In this document: piece after piece, positions 44,412-52,051 of the stretch
How the letters are laid out: the number at the start of each line of letters is the position of its first letter
Position numbering within the stretch: the first letter of the stretch is position 1
Assembly (NCBI GenBank): GCA_947479645.1
Contig: CANKAJ010000011.1
Span: forward strand, 1 to 58,719
Reading direction: 5' to 3'
Length of the DNA: 58,719 bases
Origin: Betaproteobacteria bacterium
GTDB lineage: Bacteria > Pseudomonadota > Gammaproteobacteria > Burkholderiales > SG8-39
Notes under the pieces: generated by a model
The model's database searches: none
What the model was told of the DNA's origin: nothing
Seen by the model: only the letters and a program-made list of their open reading frames with translations
Position numbers and translations under genes: made by a program

Positions 44412-45173
44412 ATGGATCTGGGAATCAAGGGACGCATCGCCATTGTCACAGGGGGCACGCGGGGGATGGGAAAGGCAGCGGCCTTCATGTTGTCGGCTGA
44501 AGGAGTACGCATCGCGTTGTTTGCGCGCACGGCCGAAACGCTGGAGAGCACCGCCGCTGAAATCAGGGCACGCACCGGTAACGAAGTCATTACTGTTGTT
44601 GGCGACCAGCGCAATCCGGAAGACGTTGACCGTCTGGTCAAAACGGTCAAGGAAAAACTCGGCAGCCCGGACATTCTCATTCTGATCACCGCGCGATCGC
44701 CTCATCCCAGCCGTGAAGTCTTGCAGGAGACTGAACGCTCACGCTGGGAAGAGGCCTTCGAGACCAATCTGATGGGCGCGGTCAATGTCGTTTCGGCAGT
44801 GGCCCCGTTGATGGTAGAGAAGAAGTGGGGACGCATCGTCTCGATCAATTCCGCCACGGTCAAACAGCCGATGACGAAACATGGGCTGTCCACGGTCTTT
44901 CGCAGCGGTCTGGCCGGATATCTCAAGCACCTCGCCAATGAAAATGCCCGTCACGGCGTGACCGTCAATTCGGTATGTCCGGCCTCAATCGCGACCGAAA
45001 CCTTCATGAGTCGCGCCGATGCGGCGGACCGTGCCAAGACCACGCCGATGGGACGCCTGGGCAGGCCGGAGGAATGCGCTGCCGCCGCGGTATTTCTGAC
45101 TTCCGAGAATGCCGGCTACATCACCGGAACGATACTGCAGGTGGACGGCGGCATGACGCTGTCGCTGACTTAG
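44412..45173 (+). CDS. SDR family protein without the usual Tyr/Lys pair
   Basis: The 253-residue protein has the short-chain dehydrogenase/reductase coenzyme motif TGGTRGMG (13-20), NLMGAVNVVSA near 119-129, the Ser of VSINSAT near 147 and the end LQVDGGMTLSLT. At the expected active-site Tyr and Lys (13 and 17 residues after Ser147) it has Ser160 and Arg164 in GLSTVFRSGLAGYLKHLA. A subgroup of FabG-like SDRs is known to diverge here, so it may bind NAD(P) with other chemistry or a non-catalytic role. The stop codon lies inside the beginning of the pentanucleotide repeat. A Bug gene follows. Confidence 0.92.
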   Translation: MDLGIKGRIAIVTGGTRGMGKAAAFMLSAEGVRIALFARTAETLESTAAEIRARTGNEVITVVGDQRNPEDVDRLVKTVKEKLGSPDILILITARSPHPSREVLQETERSRWEEAFETNLMGAVNVVSAVAPLMVEKKWGRIVSINSATVKQPMTKHGLSTVFRSGLAGYLKHLANENARHGVTVNSVCPASIATETFMSRADAADRAKTTPMGRLGRPEECAAAAVFLTSENAGYITGTILQVDGGMTLSLT

Positions 45174-45275
45174 GCTGACTTGGCCTGGCCTGACTTGGCT
45201 TGGCTTGACTTGGCTTGACTTGGCTTGGCTTGGCTTGGCTTGGCTTGGCTTGGCTTGGCTTGGCTTGGCTTGGCG
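45166..45275. repeat. Pentanucleotide tandem repeat (TGGCT)n
   Basis: About 22 units of 5 bp cover 45166-45275. Ten perfect TGGCT units lie at 45221-45270; before them are variant units (TGACT, TGGCC, TAGGC). The SDR stop codon TAG (45171-45173) is inside one variant unit. The tract ends 75 bp before the next Bug start at 45351. Such a repeat can change length by slippage, which would alter the spacing between the two genes or the leader of the Bug mRNA. Confidence 0.95.
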
Positions 45276-45350
45276 AGGCCTCTGCAACCAGAAGATCCGT
45301 TCGACCGAAAACTTGAAACTGCAACTTGACAACGAAAGGGTAACGAAGTG

Positions 45351-46346
45351 ATGAAGTTCCCCGGACCCTCTTGTGTTCGCAGTCTGGCAGCCACATTGCT
45401 CCTCAGCGTGCTGAGTCCTGGCCTGGTCGCAACTGCACATGCGCAAACCGCGACCGACTTTCCCTCGCGCCCCGTGCACATCGTCATGCCCTACCCGCCC
45501 GGCGGATCAGACACGATCGCGCGCATCTTCACCAACAAACTGACCGAGACCATGGGTCAGCCCTTCATCATCGAAAACCGTCCCGGCAAGAATGTTGCAG
45601 CGACCTATGTCGCAAAGTCAGCGCCGGACGGATACACGGTCCTCGTTGTGGTGCCGGATTTCACCATCGCCCCCGCCATCGACAAGGACCTTCAACTGGA
45701 CATGATCAAGGATTTCACTCCGTTATCCCTGCTGAGCCGGGCGCCCTACTATCTGGTCGTTAATGCGGCACTGCCGGCAAAATCGGTCAGGGAATTGGCT
45801 GCCCTGATGAAAGCGCGCCCAAACCAGCTGCACTTTGGCGGTGCGCAAAATGGCGGCATCCTGCATCTGACCAATGTGTGGTTATGGTCGCACGACAATC
45901 TGAAAGCCACCTTCGTCCCCTACAAGGGCATTGCGCAGGCGGTCACCGATGTTCTGGGCGGTCAGATCGACGGCGTATTTGCGATTGCCGTTGCCGTTAT
46001 TCCCCACGTGAAGTCTGGCAAACTGCGCGCACTAGGCGTCAGCACGGCGCAACGATCAAACGACTATCCGGACATTCCGTCCATCGCCGAGCAAGGCGTG
46101 CCCGGTTTCGATGTGAGCAGCTTTCATGGCTGGTCGGGCCCAGGCGGCATGCGCCCGGCGGTCGTTGCCAAATTTTCGGCGGAACTGGCGAGAATCACCA
46201 GGATGCCCGATGTTGCGCAGAAACTGGCGATGGAAAACTCCGAAGCGGTGGGCAGTTCGTCCGAACAGTTCAGCCGTTTTATCGCCGCCGAGATTCCGCG
46301 CTGGCGCAAGCTGGTTCAGGACGCCGGCATCATCATCAAGGACTAG
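45351..46346 (+). CDS. Bug/TctC-family solute-binding protein 14
   Basis: The ATG at 45351 is preceded by an in-frame GTG; AAAGGG lies about 14 bases upstream. The 331-residue receptor has a leader ending near TAHAQT and a shortened loop PYPPGGSDTIAR, one residue shorter than in the others. ENRPGKNVAATYVAKSAPDG, HFGGAQNGGILHLTN and VPYKGIAQAVTDVLGG follow. It is the last Bug gene of the island and lies just after the pentanucleotide repeat, so its expression may depend on tract length. Confidence 0.94.
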   Translation: MKFPGPSCVRSLAATLLLSVLSPGLVATAHAQTATDFPSRPVHIVMPYPPGGSDTIARIFTNKLTETMGQPFIIENRPGKNVAATYVAKSAPDGYTVLVVVPDFTIAPAIDKDLQLDMIKDFTPLSLLSRAPYYLVVNAALPAKSVRELAALMKARPNQLHFGGAQNGGILHLTNVWLWSHDNLKATFVPYKGIAQAVTDVLGGQIDGVFAIAVAVIPHVKSGKLRALGVSTAQRSNDYPDIPSIAEQGVPGFDVSSFHGWSGPGGMRPAVVAKFSAELARITRMPDVAQKLAMENSEAVGSSSEQFSRFIAAEIPRWRKLVQDAGIIIKD

Positions 46347-46426
46347 GGGTTATTGGCTTTGACCGCCCACGATGGGCGTGGGAAGCAGTCAGCCATTCAA
46401 ATCGGCCCGTCCCCGCCCTTCTGCAA

Positions 46427-46801
46427 TCAATGGCTGCAGACATACTTCAGTAAAAGCTGGGATACCGTGCCGGGCGCGATGAATTGCCAGTCCTTTTTGG
46501 GATAGTTCTCGCGAAATATCGTCTCTCCGGATGCCCCGGGGCCGGTATGCACGCTGACCGAAAGTGAATTCTGCGTTTCCGCCTTGCAGTCGTACTCAAC
46601 GATGGCACGCCTGGAGATTTCCCCTCCCGTGGCTGGTTTCTTCAAGTCCCGCATTGACGATGCAAGCCGAAGATCGCCCATCTTGCGGACGGTTTCGGGA
46701 TCGACAAAGTACGTGAAGTCTGGCGACTCATAAATCTTCTCCCAATCCGCCCATGCCGGAGCATTGAACATCACTAGCAGACACAACATTATCAGGCGCA
46801 T
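46427..46801 (-). CDS. Small secreted protein (surface-adhesin E-like)
   Basis: The 124-residue product has a leader (MRLIMLCLLVMFNAPAWADW). The mature part starts WEKIYESPDFTYFVDPETVR followed by KMGDLRLASSMRDLKKPA. This pattern (Trp, short strand, YxVDPxTxRKxGDxR) is common in small proteobacterial proteins annotated as surface-adhesin E-like. Two Cys (YDCKAE and YVCSH) may pair. It converges on the last Bug gene and is probably unrelated to the binding-protein modules. Confidence 0.75.
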   Translation of the reverse strand: MRLIMLCLLVMFNAPAWADWEKIYESPDFTYFVDPETVRKMGDLRLASSMRDLKKPATGGEISRRAIVEYDCKAETQNSLSVSVHTGPGASGETIFRENYPKKDWQFIAPGTVSQLLLKYVCSH

Positions 46802-46983
46802 AAACCCCTCATTGATCGAATTCTGGCAGGCTGCTTTTCAGTGCGCTATTAGACCTCATTTTGAACCGGCAGGCACGAGGAGAGGGCGGATTTCTCCAGC
46901 GTAGTACCATCCTGACATTGCCTCTCATCTATCCAGGCAGTCAGCCGCAATACGAATTGCGGCCACACATCAGGAGAAGCATC

Positions 46984-47766
46984 ATGCGCAAGAACACCCT
47001 GAAGCAACAACTCCATGCAGGCAAGGCCGCCTTTGGCGTCATGTGCACCTTCCCCTCCCCTCAGGTGGTGGAGATGCTGGGTCACCTCGGCTTCGACTGG
47101 ATTCTGCTGGACAATGAACATGGCTCCATCACCGTGGACACCGCCGAGAGTTGCATCGCCGTCGCCGAACTGAGCGGCATGGCGCCCATCGTGCGCCCGG
47201 TGGGCAACAGGCCCGAGATCATTGCACCCTTCCTCGATCGCGGCGCCTGGGGTGTGCAGGTACCCCACGTCAATACCGCCGACGAGGCGCGCGCCGTGGT
47301 TGATGCCGTGAAGTATGCCCCGGAAGGACACCGCGGCCTTTTTGGCGGCGGGCGCGCGGCGCAATACGGATACTCAGGCAGCACCGCCGACTATGCCGCC
47401 GCTGCTAACCGCGAGACGCTGGTCTGCGTCATGATCGAAGAAGTGGAAGCCATCGAGAATCTGCCGGAAATGCTCAAAGTACCCGGCGTGGACGTCTACT
47501 TCATCGGCTCCGGCGACCTCTCGCAGTCAATGGGCTACACCGGTCAGCAGACCCACCCTGAAGTGCTGAAAATGATGGAGCGTGGCGTCAAATCCATTAC
47601 GGGTGCCGGACGCATTGCCGGCTGCAGTTGCCCCGACTCGCACATTCCCAAATTTCTGGGGCTTGGCGTGCAGTACTTTCACAGCACCGTAGGACGCCTG
47701 ATACAACAGAGCAGCAATGCCTATCTGCAGGGAGCACGAGCTGCGGAAACTGCCGCCCAGAAATAA
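46984..47766 (+). CDS. HpcH/HpaI aldolase/citrate lyase family protein
   Basis: The start at 46984 follows AGGAGAAGCATC; the open frame before it is not family-like. The 260-residue product has the class II pyruvate aldolase layout: FGVMCTFPSPQVVEMLGHLG near 17-36, DWILLDNEHGS near 38-48 with the catalytic His46, APIVRPVGN near 69, and GVQVPHVNTADEA near 92. These metal-dependent enzymes cleave 4-hydroxy-2-oxo acids into pyruvate and an aldehyde. No Bug gene adjoins it directly. Downstream is the AT-rich stretch with the IS200-type element. Confidence 0.92.
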   Translation: MRKNTLKQQLHAGKAAFGVMCTFPSPQVVEMLGHLGFDWILLDNEHGSITVDTAESCIAVAELSGMAPIVRPVGNRPEIIAPFLDRGAWGVQVPHVNTADEARAVVDAVKYAPEGHRGLFGGGRAAQYGYSGSTADYAAAANRETLVCVMIEEVEAIENLPEMLKVPGVDVYFIGSGDLSQSMGYTGQQTHPEVLKMMERGVKSITGAGRIAGCSCPDSHIPKFLGLGVQYFHSTVGRLIQQSSNAYLQGARAAETAAQK

Positions 47767-47859
47767 GCCATACCTTGCCAGTATATTTTGATTACAATCA
47801 TTATTTAAATATGCATTAATGTTTAATATTATTTTATTATTGATAATAATTAACTTTAA

Positions 47860-47988
47860 TTAAATAGCTCCCCGTACAGCAAGTATGGGGGCCACAGCGC
47901 GTGTGCCGGGGAATTGGCAGGTCAGAATAACCATGACCACATGAAGCACCGCGAACGGCATCATGCCGCCAAAAATATGCGTGGCCAT
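47860..47988 (-). pseudogene. Possible 3' remnant of a TRAP transporter large permease
   Basis: A 42-codon frame on the minus strand reads MATHIFGGMMPFAVLHVVMV then ILTCQFPG. This resembles the last membrane helix of DctM-type TRAP permeases (IxRGxxPF followed by a hydrophobic helix ending FPxxxxWLP). The end is not conserved. There is no further permease sequence upstream. It could be a remnant of another carboxylate uptake system, or a chance frame. Confidence 0.35.
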
Positions 47989-48163
47989 GCTTATTGCCCC
48001 TTGGTCATAATCAACTTCACAGTGTCGGCATTTCTATGTTGGCTGCAGCACAGTGCCTGCGATAAGGCCGGCGTATAGGTGACTCTTTAGTGGGGATGGC
48101 AACGTTTCGACCCGCTTGCTGCCACTGCCCTGCTACAACTGACCGACTACCCAGGAGACTTTC

Positions 48164-48253
48164 ATGAACAAGCAACGACAAAAGGCGGAAACACAAGAGG
48201 TTGCAGGCAGTCATAAGAATGACGGCCAAAAAGTGCACAAGGGTGCTCGTTAA
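48164..48253 (+). CDS. Possible 29-residue small protein
   Basis: An ATG at 48164 with CAGGAG 10 bases upstream opens a 29-codon frame (MNKQRQKAETQEVAGSHKND, then GQKVHKGAR) ending at TAA. The product would be very hydrophilic, with many Lys, Gln, Arg and His. The ribosome site is good and the text is not a repeat, but nothing links it to a known family, and so short a frame may be chance. Confidence 0.35.
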   Translation: MNKQRQKAETQEVAGSHKNDGQKVHKGAR

Positions 48254-48805
48254 GCGGATTACCCGGGTAACGGGTATCGGGGTTTCAAGGTTCAGGAACT
48301 GATTACCATGGGTTCCGCGGCAAAAGTTTTCCCTATCGTGTGCGTCGGTGCTCTGCAGGTGGGCTCGATGCCGATATCCGGCTATTGCTAAATCTTCCAG
48401 CAGAAATGGGGGTGTCCATCGGGATCGTCAATCACATGCGCAACATGCCCACCCAACTGCATGAGTTCCTTCCGAACTACACCAGCATGCCGGTTGATCT
48501 CATCACGGTTTTTCTGCGTTCACTGACCCGTTGCCGGGACGGCAATCATGCTTCCCGCGCGGCGCCGGATTGGGGCATTCTTTCGGGATGGTACGTCTAT
48601 CGGGGCCAGTGCGAGCCAAACTGCCGCCGCATCAACGATTGAGAAAGAATCATGTCCGGACCTGAAAAACTGCTGCTGCCTGTAGCGATGGCGATCCGGA
48701 CTATGCCGGCAGCAGTATCTGAAAAATAGATTAATAACAATATTTATTAAAACATGCTTATTAAATTGAAGCTTTTATTATATTGATAATAATATTAGTA
48801 AATAT

Positions 48806-49444
48806 CCCCCGGCAGAGCCGGGGGCTTTAATTTGTGAGCCGCTCAAAGCGGCTTGATAGGGGGCGCTAACGCGCCCCCTGCTCTTTGCGCCACCTGATGG
48901 TGGCCCTCCTATTGCCAAAGTTTCATCTGGTCCAACCGCTTGTCCTCTTCTTCCTGATACCGGATGTAGTCGCGAATCATCTCCTTGTCCCTGCCCACGG
49001 TCGATACAAAATACCCTCTCGCCCAGAAACTTTGGCCAACGAAATTTCGCTTCCGCTCCCCGTATACCCGTGCTAAGTGAATCGCGCTCTTTCCCTTGAT
49101 GAAACCAATGACGTTCGACACCGCGTACTTCGGGGGAATTCGGATCATCATATGCACATGATCCGACATCAGGTGTCCCTCCTCGATGCGACTCTCCTTC
49201 TGTTCTGCCAACCGCCGAAATACATCACCCATGTGTTTCCTCAACTCCCCGTACAACAGCCGGCGCCGTCCCTTCGGTATAAACACTATGTGATAGATGC
49301 ATTCGTACTTCGTATGACTTAAGCTCTCGTACTCGTCCATCGCGATTCTCCTTAGTCGTGTGCTTTGGCGGCTCACGATTGGAGTTTCTGCGGTGGACTC
49401 CCTTAAATGTCAAACTTCTGCTGCCTCCCCGGCAGAGCCGGGGG
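48806..49444. mobile_element. IS200-type insertion sequence
   Basis: A single Y1 transposase gene (minus) lies between two nearly identical hairpins: CCCCCGGC-AGA-GCCGGGGG at 48806-48824 and CCCCGGC-AGA-GCCGGGG at 49427-49443. Subterminal hairpins instead of inverted-repeat ends, no target duplication and a 140-residue transposase are marks of IS200/IS605-family elements. No tnpB is present. Further hairpins lie inside the left end (48838-48852 and 48858-48879). The exact ends are uncertain by some tens of bases. It separates the aldolase from the alcohol dehydrogenase gene. Confidence 0.88.
48909..49340 (-). CDS. tnpA: IS200/IS605-family transposase TnpA
   Basis: The start at 49340 (MDEYESLSHTKYECIYHIVF) fits the family; the frame is open 12 codons further. 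The 143-residue protein has the HUH motif in SDHVHMMIRIPP (His61, His63), the catalytic Tyr in MIRDYIRYQ (Tyr125), and the KYAVSNVIGFIKGKSA helix. It nicks and joins single-stranded DNA at the element's hairpins during replication. All catalytic residues are present and the frame is intact, so it may be active. Confidence 0.95.
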   Translation of the reverse strand: MDEYESLSHTKYECIYHIVFIPKGRRRLLYGELRKHMGDVFRRLAEQKESRIEEGHLMSDHVHMMIRIPPKYAVSNVIGFIKGKSAIHLARVYGERKRNFVGQSFWARGYFVSTVGRDKEMIRDYIRYQEEEDKRLDQMKLWQ

Positions 49445-49472
49445 ATCTCCTATGTTGGTTTAGAGGAAAATC

Positions 49473-50642
49473 ATGCAAAGCGGCATCTACAGCTATCCTG
49501 ACACCAGCCGGATCGTATACGGCACCGACTTCACCGAGGCGCTTGCGCGCGAGCTTGAACTGGTCGACGCGCGCCGGGTCTATGTGCTCGCCAGCGGCAC
49601 GCTCGAGCGCAGCACCAATCTGGTCGGACGCATCCGCGATGTGCTCGGGGATCGTTTCGCCGGTGTCTGCGCCAGGATCGGCGCGCACACGCCGCGCAGT
49701 GATGTCGTTACAGCAGCGAATGCCGCGCGCGCGGCGCGCGCCGACATGCTGTTGACCCTGGGTGGCGGCTCGGTCACCGACGGCGCGAAGATGGTCAGCA
49801 TCTGCCTCGGCAATGACATCAGCGAGCCGGCACAGCTGGATGCCTTGCGCAATACGGTGGCCGCCGATGGCAGCTCGGTCCAGCCCTCGTTCAAACCGTC
49901 ATCGGTTGCCACCGTCGTCATTCCGACCACGCTGTCCGCCGGCGAGTTCAAGGCCAATGCCGGCTGCACCGACACGGTTCGGCACGTGAAGGAAATGTAC
50001 AGCCAGCCACTGGCGATTCCGCGCACGGTCATCTTTGACCCTGCGGTGACCCTGCACACGCCGGAGTGGCTGTGGCTGTCGACCGGAATCCGCGCCGTGG
50101 ATCACGCCGTGGAAGACCTGTGCTCAATCAACTGCCAGCCATTTTCCGAAGCCGCCTCGTTGCATTCACTGAGATTGCTGGGACGAGGCCTGCGCGCGGT
50201 AAAGTCAGACACCAGCAACCTGGAGGCGCGTCTGGATTGCCAACTGGGCGCCTGGATGTCAATGATCGGCAGTGCCGCCGGCGTGAAAAAGGGCGCCAGC
50301 CACGGCATCGGCCATGTGCTGGGCGGCACCGCCGGAGTGCCGCACGGGTACACGTCCTGCGTCATGCTCCCGCATGTGATGCGCTTCAATCATCCGGTTA
50401 ATGCCGAGCGCCAGAAACTGGTCAGCGAAGCGCTGGACCGGCCAGGCCAACCCGCCGCCGACGTGCTGGCGGAACTGATCGCCGAGTTGGGCCTGCCAAG
50501 CACGCTGCGTGACGTGAATGTCGCGGCAGACATGCTCGATCGGATTGCAAAAAATTCAATGCACGATCGCTGGGTGCATGCCAACCCGCGCAAGATTGAA
50601 GGGCCGGCAACCGTACGCCAGTTGCTGGATGCCGCCTGGTAA
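49473..50642 (+). CDS. Iron-containing alcohol dehydrogenase/maleylacetate reductase-like
   Basis: The 389-residue protein starts after AGAGGAAAATC. It has the Fe-ADH layout: SGIYSYPDTSRIVYG at the start (a form common in maleylacetate reductases), coenzyme-binding GGGSVTDGAK near 97-106, PTTLSAGEF near 150, and metal ligands in GIRAVDHAVEDL, SHGIGHVLGG and GVPHGYTSCVMLPH. It probably reduces an oxo group with NAD(P)H, possibly maleylacetate from aromatic degradation. It begins only 29 bp after the right hairpin of the IS200-type element, so its native promoter may be displaced. Confidence 0.9.
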   Translation: MQSGIYSYPDTSRIVYGTDFTEALARELELVDARRVYVLASGTLERSTNLVGRIRDVLGDRFAGVCARIGAHTPRSDVVTAANAARAARADMLLTLGGGSVTDGAKMVSICLGNDISEPAQLDALRNTVAADGSSVQPSFKPSSVATVVIPTTLSAGEFKANAGCTDTVRHVKEMYSQPLAIPRTVIFDPAVTLHTPEWLWLSTGIRAVDHAVEDLCSINCQPFSEAASLHSLRLLGRGLRAVKSDTSNLEARLDCQLGAWMSMIGSAAGVKKGASHGIGHVLGGTAGVPHGYTSCVMLPHVMRFNHPVNAERQKLVSEALDRPGQPAADVLAELIAELGLPSTLRDVNVAADMLDRIAKNSMHDRWVHANPRKIEGPATVRQLLDAAW

Positions 50643-50698
50643 CACAGCCTGTCCAGAACCCGGGCCCATCGGGCCAAAGCGCAAATCTCAGCCGGCTG

Positions 50699-51892
50699 TC
50701 ATCTGGCTGAGGCGCGCACATGCCACTGGTCGCGCATGTAGAAGGCGCCATACAGAATCAGCAGCGCCATGGCCACGAAGACCGGGACCACGCCGACAGC
50801 GCCGCCGATGGCTCCCGCCGCCAGCGGAACCATGGTCTGCATGCTGCTCAGCAACGACAAGCGCAATCCGAATACTTCGCCAGCCCGGTCCGGCGGCGAT
50901 GCTTCGTGCATCAGCGCCAATGCGACCGGGGCCGCCGAACCCATTACCAATCCCAGAAAGAATGCCAGTACCATCAGCACGCCGACATTGCTGGAAAATG
51001 ATGAGGCAGCCAGTCCGAAACCGGTGGCAACCAGAGAAACAATCATCAACTGCCAGGACGTGAAGCGCCTGGACAGGGCCGGCGCCAGTCCGCGCACGAT
51101 GACGCTGCCGATCGCAATGCTGCTGAGTATCATGCCAATCTGCGCTGCCGTGAGATGAATCTGGGTGCCATATACCGGCATCAGAAAGTTGTAGAGGTTC
51201 AGCGCACTGAAGGCCAGCACCGCCCCGACAAAGATGCGCCGCATGGCTGGCGGCCGCAATATTTCCAGGACATTTCCGGAAGGACGCGGTTTGTCCTGCT
51301 CTCCGGCGGCAAGCCTGGCGGCAGTCCTTGCGGCCAAATCCGGATCGGGAATGATCTCAAGCTTGTTCAGGCCGATCGCGGCCAGCGGCAACATGGGAAA
51401 TGCCGCCAGCATCAGGAAAGCATAGGTAAAGCCCAGATTGTCGATGGCAAAGCCGGTGATCAGCGGCGAGATGAAATTGGCCATTGAGTGCGCCTGCATC
51501 ACCATGCTGAAATTGTCCACACGCTCCGAAGGACTGCTGTAGCGCCCGATCTGCTGCTGGCTACCGACAAGAAATACGTTGTAGAAAAGCCCCACCACCA
51601 CGCTCACGACAAACAGCGCACCCAATTCACGCCAGACCACCGCGCACACGGCCCCCGCCGCCATCATCACTGCCGCAACCAGCATGGGCGTGCGCGCCCC
51701 CTTGCGATCGGCCCAACGGCCCATGGGCACCGCGACAAATACGGCCGGTGCGGCAAACAGCGCCGCCAGCAAACCCACCAGCCCCGGCGACGCGCCCAGT
51801 TGAATGGCATACAGCAACGTCGCCAACCGCACACCGGTAAGCACCGCATGGTTGGTCGCGCTCAGGGCAAACAGCAGATAGATCGGTTTCAA
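50699..51892 (-). CDS. MFS transporter (island-flanking paralogue B)
   Basis: The 397-residue permease has about 12 hydrophobic segments, the loop signature GRWADRKGARTP near 57-68, and DNFSMVMQAHSMANFISPL near 144-162, which mirrors NNFSNYSLMMAVSNLLGPL in the MFS protein at 4122-5306. A central loop (EIIPDPDLAARTAARLAAG) separates the two halves. It converges on the alcohol dehydrogenase gene and is downstream of the addA gene with a hairpin between. A likely role is movement of a small organic compound; the substrate is not predictable. Confidence 0.9.
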   Translation of the reverse strand: MKPIYLLFALSATNHAVLTGVRLATLLYAIQLGASPGLVGLLAALFAAPAVFVAVPMGRWADRKGARTPMLVAAVMMAAGAVCAVVWRELGALFVVSVVVGLFYNVFLVGSQQQIGRYSSPSERVDNFSMVMQAHSMANFISPLITGFAIDNLGFTYAFLMLAAFPMLPLAAIGLNKLEIIPDPDLAARTAARLAAGEQDKPRPSGNVLEILRPPAMRRIFVGAVLAFSALNLYNFLMPVYGTQIHLTAAQIGMILSSIAIGSVIVRGLAPALSRRFTSWQLMIVSLVATGFGLAASSFSSNVGVLMVLAFFLGLVMGSAAPVALALMHEASPPDRAGEVFGLRLSLLSSMQTMVPLAAGAIGGAVGVVPVFVAMALLILYGAFYMRDQWHVRASAR

Positions 51893-51933
51893 CGTTCCTC
51901 ACTCACTTGTTCTAAATCGCAAGGCAGCACTGA

Positions 51934-51956
51934 ACAAGGGGGCAATGCCCCCTTGT
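51934..51956. terminator. Hairpin between addA and the MFS gene
   Basis: ACAAGGGGGC and GCCCCCTTGT form a perfect 10-bp stem with a 3-base loop, about 95 bp after the addA stop and 41 bp before the MFS start on the minus strand. It is well placed to end the addBA transcript; no strong T-run follows. Confidence 0.5.
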
Positions 51957-52051
51957 ATATCCACCACCTTAGAGGAAGCACTGTGCCTGCTTTCTCCAAT
52001 TAGAGTCTGGTTCAGTGTTTCCTTAAGACAATCCCTGCACGGTAGCTGCAG

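Larger units (their letters stand above)
47767..48805. other. Gene-poor, partly AT-rich stretch
   Basis: About 1 kb without a solid gene. It has two AT-rich islands (about 47788-47865 and 48722-48803) that share ATTGATAATAAT (47839-47850 and 48782-48793). Each is followed at once by a C4/5...G4/5 hairpin (47870-47890 and 48806-48824). Between them are a possible TRAP permease remnant, a 29-codon reading frame and otherwise non-coding text. A 100-codon frame at 48340-48642 shows no protein-like features. The stretch contrasts with the compact coding around it and looks like decayed mobile DNA. Confidence 0.6.

Noticed and set aside
45121..45487. Minus-strand frames with SQAKPSQAKP repeats
   Set aside because: They are only translations of the pentanucleotide repeat, open in all frames because the unit has no stop.
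48340..48642. A 100-codon plus-strand frame
   Set aside because: No ribosome site, no recognisable text and a stretch of mixed composition; the opposite strand also gives short uninformative frames.
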